Of a DNA stretch of 15,290 nt, positions 13,350 to 15,290 are shown piece after piece (positions within the stretch are counted from its first letter, which is position 1; each line of letters starts with the position of its first letter). The notes beneath the pieces were generated by a model. That model saw nothing but the letters and a program-made list of their open reading frames with translations, made no database searches and was not told the DNA's origin. This DNA comes from Aquificota bacterium (GTDB lineage: Bacteria; Aquificota; Aquificia; Aquificales; Aquificaceae), in the NCBI GenBank assembly GCA_024280065.1, contig JAJRQX010000011.1:1-15290 (forward strand). Reading direction: 5' to 3'. The translations under genes were made by a program, and so were the position numbers.

Positions 13350-14398
13350 TTCAAGTCCTTGAAGGCCTGAAGGAAGAATAGGGTCATCCGGAGCAGATCG
13401 TCCTCGTGGATGCTCTCCCTCTCCGTGTGGCTGTCCATAAGGTTCCCGTGTCCGAAGACAACACACTTTATACCAGCCTTGTAATAGTTCGCCCCGTCGG
13501 TCCAAGAGGGCATGACACCGATGGAGGGTTCCTCTCCTGTAGCTTTCCTGTAGGAGTCCATCAGGGCTCTTGCGAACTCTTCGGATCTAAAGTCTATGAA
13601 GTTCTCCGCGTCCTCAAGCCTGTAACCTACTGTGCAACTTGTCCTGACCTCCCTCACCGCCTCCTTTATCCTCTCCTCAACCTCCTCCCACGTCTCACCC
13701 TCAAAGACCTTCACCTCAGCAAGAGCTGTACACTCCCTCGGGACCACGTAATGTCTTGACCCTCCCCTGACCATTATGAGATTTACCGGTCTTGAAACCT
13801 TCTCCTCTATACTGGCTATCACCTTCATCAGTACCCTGCACGGGTTCTCAACCTTTTCAAACTCCGCCCCGTGAACGGTTTTCCCCCTCACGGACAGGGT
13901 GAACTCAACAGCTCCCATCTGTTTGGTGCAGAACCTACCGTAGGTCGGTTCAAGGATCAGGGCGTAGCGTATGTCCCTTACCAGCTCAAGCATCATCTCG
14001 GACCCGAGGGCGGAGTTGTTTTCCTCGTCAACTACGAAGGCGAGGGAGAAAGGAACATCACCTTCGGACAGCTCAAGAGCGGTCAGGAGTGAGGCGAGGG
14101 CTCCCTTCACGTCCGATGCCCCTCTCCCGTGTATACTGCCGTTCCTCTCAAGTGGTATGTACGCCCTCCTCATATGTATGGGAGGAACGGTGTCCACGTG
14201 GCATGATATGAGAATGTCAGAACCGTTCCTGACAAGGAGGTTGAACCTGTTTTCAGCTACATACTGTCTTATGGGATCAAGCCCTACGGCCTTCAGCCTT
14301 TCCTCTATGTAAACCTGTATCCTCTCCTCCTTACCCGAGGGGCTCGGTATGGATATCAGCTCCTTCAGGGTCCTCTTCACCCTCTCCTTGATGTCCAT
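13346..14398 (-). CDS. M20-family metallohydrolase (ArgE/DapE/LysK-like)
   Basis: The 350-residue protein has the full metal-site set of M20 enzymes: HVD at 67-69, GRGASDVKG with bridging Asp96, DEE at 124-126 with the catalytic Glu pair, LEP with Glu150, and a C-terminal His in DSHTERESIHEDD. A lid domain lies between, starting near TLSVRGKTVHGAEF. It should remove an acyl or aminoacyl group from an amino-acid derivative in the cytosol. Size and the SIPSPSG start resemble the LysK/ArgE group, so N-acetyl-ornithine or carrier-bound lysine/ornithine release is possible. Lying next to proB and bioW does not fix the substrate. ATG 14396-14398 is chosen over one 15 codons upstream, which lies within the DUF1461 gene and does not resemble the family. 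Confidence 0.85.
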   Translation of the reverse strand: MDIKERVKRTLKELISIPSPSGKEERIQVYIEERLKAVGLDPIRQYVAENRFNLLVRNGSDILISCHVDTVPPIHMRRAYIPLERNGSIHGRGASDVKGALASLLTALELSEGDVPFSLAFVVDEENNSALGSEMMLELVRDIRYALILEPTYGRFCTKQMGAVEFTLSVRGKTVHGAEFEKVENPCRVLMKVIASIEEKVSRPVNLIMVRGGSRHYVVPRECTALAEVKVFEGETWEEVEERIKEAVREVRTSCTVGYRLEDAENFIDFRSEEFARALMDSYRKATGEEPSIGVMPSWTDGANYYKAGIKCVVFGHGNLMDSHTERESIHEDDLLRMTLFFLQAFKDLK

Positions 14399-15066
14399 GA
14401 GAAATATAATAGGATAACCCCGGCGGTCATAGATATAATGCAAAGAGCCATGGAAGAGAGGATTACCAGAATCGTCCCATCATACCAGAACTTCATCGGG
14501 TATATCCTTAGCAGGGTGTCCGAATACCGGAACCTCCAGGAGTAGGGGTCAAAGAGAAGGTTGTGGAAGATTTCAAACGCAAGGTCGTAGTTGGTGACCG
14601 AAAGGAGGAGGGCGGAGGTAAGCAGGAACAGTGTAATTACGGAGGAGATCAGGAGGGCCTTACCTACGAGATCCGTGCTCCTGAGGATAAGGAGGGAACC
14701 TCCAAAGACAGCGGTTGAAACGTAGAGAGCAGGGAAGAATACGTCAAGGAGTCTCTTGACATCCTCCATGTGCTTTATCTCCCTCTCGTTGAATGCCCGT
14801 CTTCCGTCCGGGAGTTTGGCTCTCTTGAACTCCTCCATACCCTCGTCGGAGAGGACCGCCCTGAGCCCCAGCTTCGCCAGATAGAGTCTGTACTCTCTAT
14901 CCATACCGTAGGGGTCTTCGGGAAAGTCCTCCTTAGAATACTCCCACTCTACGAACCACTCGGAGAAGGCAGCTCTGACGGGAAGGCCTATGAAGACAAC
15001 AGGGCTGAGTACGATCACAAGAAGGAAGGCGATCCCCTTAACAAGATGGCCTTTTTTTCCACGCAT
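14377..15066 (-). CDS. DUF1461 integral membrane protein (TIGR01906-like)
   Basis: The 229 residues have an N-terminal helix (about 10-30) and three more (about 110-128, 137-156 and 198-222). The DUF1461 signature elements are present: REIKHMEDVKRLLD at 95-108, and FHNLLFDPYSW with IYPMKFWYD at 167-196. The family's function is unknown. GAGGAG lies 8 nt before ATG 15064-15066, which sits inside bioW, giving a 52-nt overlap. Its own end overlaps the M20 gene by 22 nt. It shares the overlap with an A_AAA_AAG heptamer phased so that a -1 shift from bioW would enter this frame. Confidence 0.85.
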   Translation of the reverse strand: MRGKKGHLVKGIAFLLVIVLSPVVFIGLPVRAAFSEWFVEWEYSKEDFPEDPYGMDREYRLYLAKLGLRAVLSDEGMEEFKRAKLPDGRRAFNEREIKHMEDVKRLLDVFFPALYVSTAVFGGSLLILRSTDLVGKALLISSVITLFLLTSALLLSVTNYDLAFEIFHNLLFDPYSWRFRYSDTLLRIYPMKFWYDGTILVILSSMALCIISMTAGVILLYFSWTSRRG

Positions 15067-15290
15067 CTTGTAAACTCCTCAGCGCTCTCCCTTCTAATGA
15101 AATATACCCTCCCGCCCATCGGGTCCCCTCTCTCCTTGAGCGGGTGTATCCTGACGTAACCCGTCCTGGGTGAGGCCACGTAACCCGTAAGATAATCCGG
15201 GTCGTCACTCCAGCAGAGCTCCGCCAGAGCTCCGCAAAGGACGTTCTTGGTCGCTATGGCGAGGGCGTCAAGGGTCCTCTCGGTGAATCC
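15015..15290 (-). CDS. bioW: 6-carboxyhexanoate-CoA ligase (pimeloyl-CoA synthetase), C-terminal part
   Basis: The frame runs in from the right edge and gives 91 residues before TGA 15015-15017. The stretch LDALAIATKN, AELCWSDDPDYLTGYVAS, GYVRI and GGRVYF matches the C-terminal region of BioW as known from Bacillus and Aquifex. The enzyme activates pimelate with ATP and CoA to start biotin synthesis. BioW is about 230-260 residues, so roughly two thirds is missing. The last 11 residues, after the AAAAAAA run, overlap the DUF1461 gene. It is the most upstream gene seen of the leftward bioW-DUF1461-M20-proB operon; promoter and true first gene are outside the window. Confidence 0.85.
   Translation of the reverse strand, partial: GFTERTLDALAIATKNVLCGALAELCWSDDPDYLTGYVASPRTGYVRIHPLKERGDPMGGRVYFIRRESAEEFTRCVEKKAILLRGSPSFL
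15051..15057 (-). other. A_AAA_AAG heptamer at the bioW/DUF1461 overlap
   Basis: In the bioW frame the codons are GAA AAA AAG, so the heptamer is in the X_XXY_YYZ phase of the E. coli dnaX frameshift signal. One base back leads into GGC CAT CTT GTT, the DUF1461 frame. The DUF1461 gene has its own SD and ATG just upstream, so shifting is not needed to express it. Presence is certain; use is speculative. Confidence 0.3.

Noticed and set aside
13350..13505. 52-residue N-terminal extension of ProB
   Set aside because: It lies entirely in the M20 coding sequence and is unlike ProB; the internal ATG gives the family start RILIKVGSN and an ATGA junction.
14399..14443. 15-residue extension of the M20 protein
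   Set aside because: It lies in the DUF1461 coding region and adds residues absent from the family; the internal ATG gives MDIKERVKRTLKELISIPSP, a normal M20 start.
1..15290. CRISPR array, insertion sequence, prophage or plasmid origin
   Set aside because: No regularly spaced direct repeats, transposase or integrase motifs, or iteron-like arrays were seen on either strand.

Overview
The window looks like the chromosome of a thermophilic member of the Aquificaceae (Hydrogenobacter/Hydrogenivirga/Aquifex type). This rests on gene content recognised from the translations: a two-domain protein disulfide oxidoreductase, a PspA-type metal-independent phosphoserine phosphatase resembling the Hydrogenobacter thermophilus enzyme, a BioW-type pimeloyl-CoA synthetase, and an endonuclease V resembling the Thermotoga enzyme. 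Arg is mostly AGG/AGA, Ile often ATA, the proteins are rich in Lys and Glu, and genes are packed with overlapping ends. The genus assignment is inference. No insertion sequence, prophage, CRISPR array or rRNA was seen.

Left part (1-3756). The 3' part of argH runs off the left edge. It converges on a short leftward operon: an exported FMN-binding protein, then a multispanning membrane protein. The membrane protein is split between two frames at a run of eight U. Its two halves are tandem copies of a four-helix unit, and a U_UUU_UUU heptamer would join them by a -1 shift. A divergent tRNA-Leu(CAA) is followed 12 bp later by a Gfo/Idh/MocA-type oxidoreductase with an unusual cysteine cluster. 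That gene converges on the protein disulfide oxidoreductase gene.

Middle-left (3757-6419). A leftward string, phoH, ybeY, an AMMECR1-domain gene and nfi, overlaps end to start and leads into pdo. A perfect 10-bp inverted repeat lies over a possible pdo promoter. The theme is RNA maturation (YbeY, PhoH), repair of deaminated nucleic acid (EndoV) and thiol redox.

Middle-right (6420-12288). A rightward string, htpX, pspA, an exported 847-residue TPR protein, exbB/tolQ-like, exbD/tolR-like and elyC-like, is tightly coupled (26-nt overlap, two TGATG junctions, a 1-nt gap). The last four genes suggest a proton-motive-force-driven cell-envelope assembly with no TonB/TolA/TolB/Pal in view. This is the best candidate here for an undescribed system.

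Right end (12282-15290). A leftward operon, bioW (cut by the edge), a DUF1461 membrane protein, an M20-family metallohydrolase and proB, with every junction overlapping. The bioW/DUF1461 overlap holds an A_AAA_AAG heptamer phased so that a -1 shift would enter the DUF1461 frame.

All three convergent gene pairs overlap at their 3' ends, and no intrinsic terminator was found anywhere.
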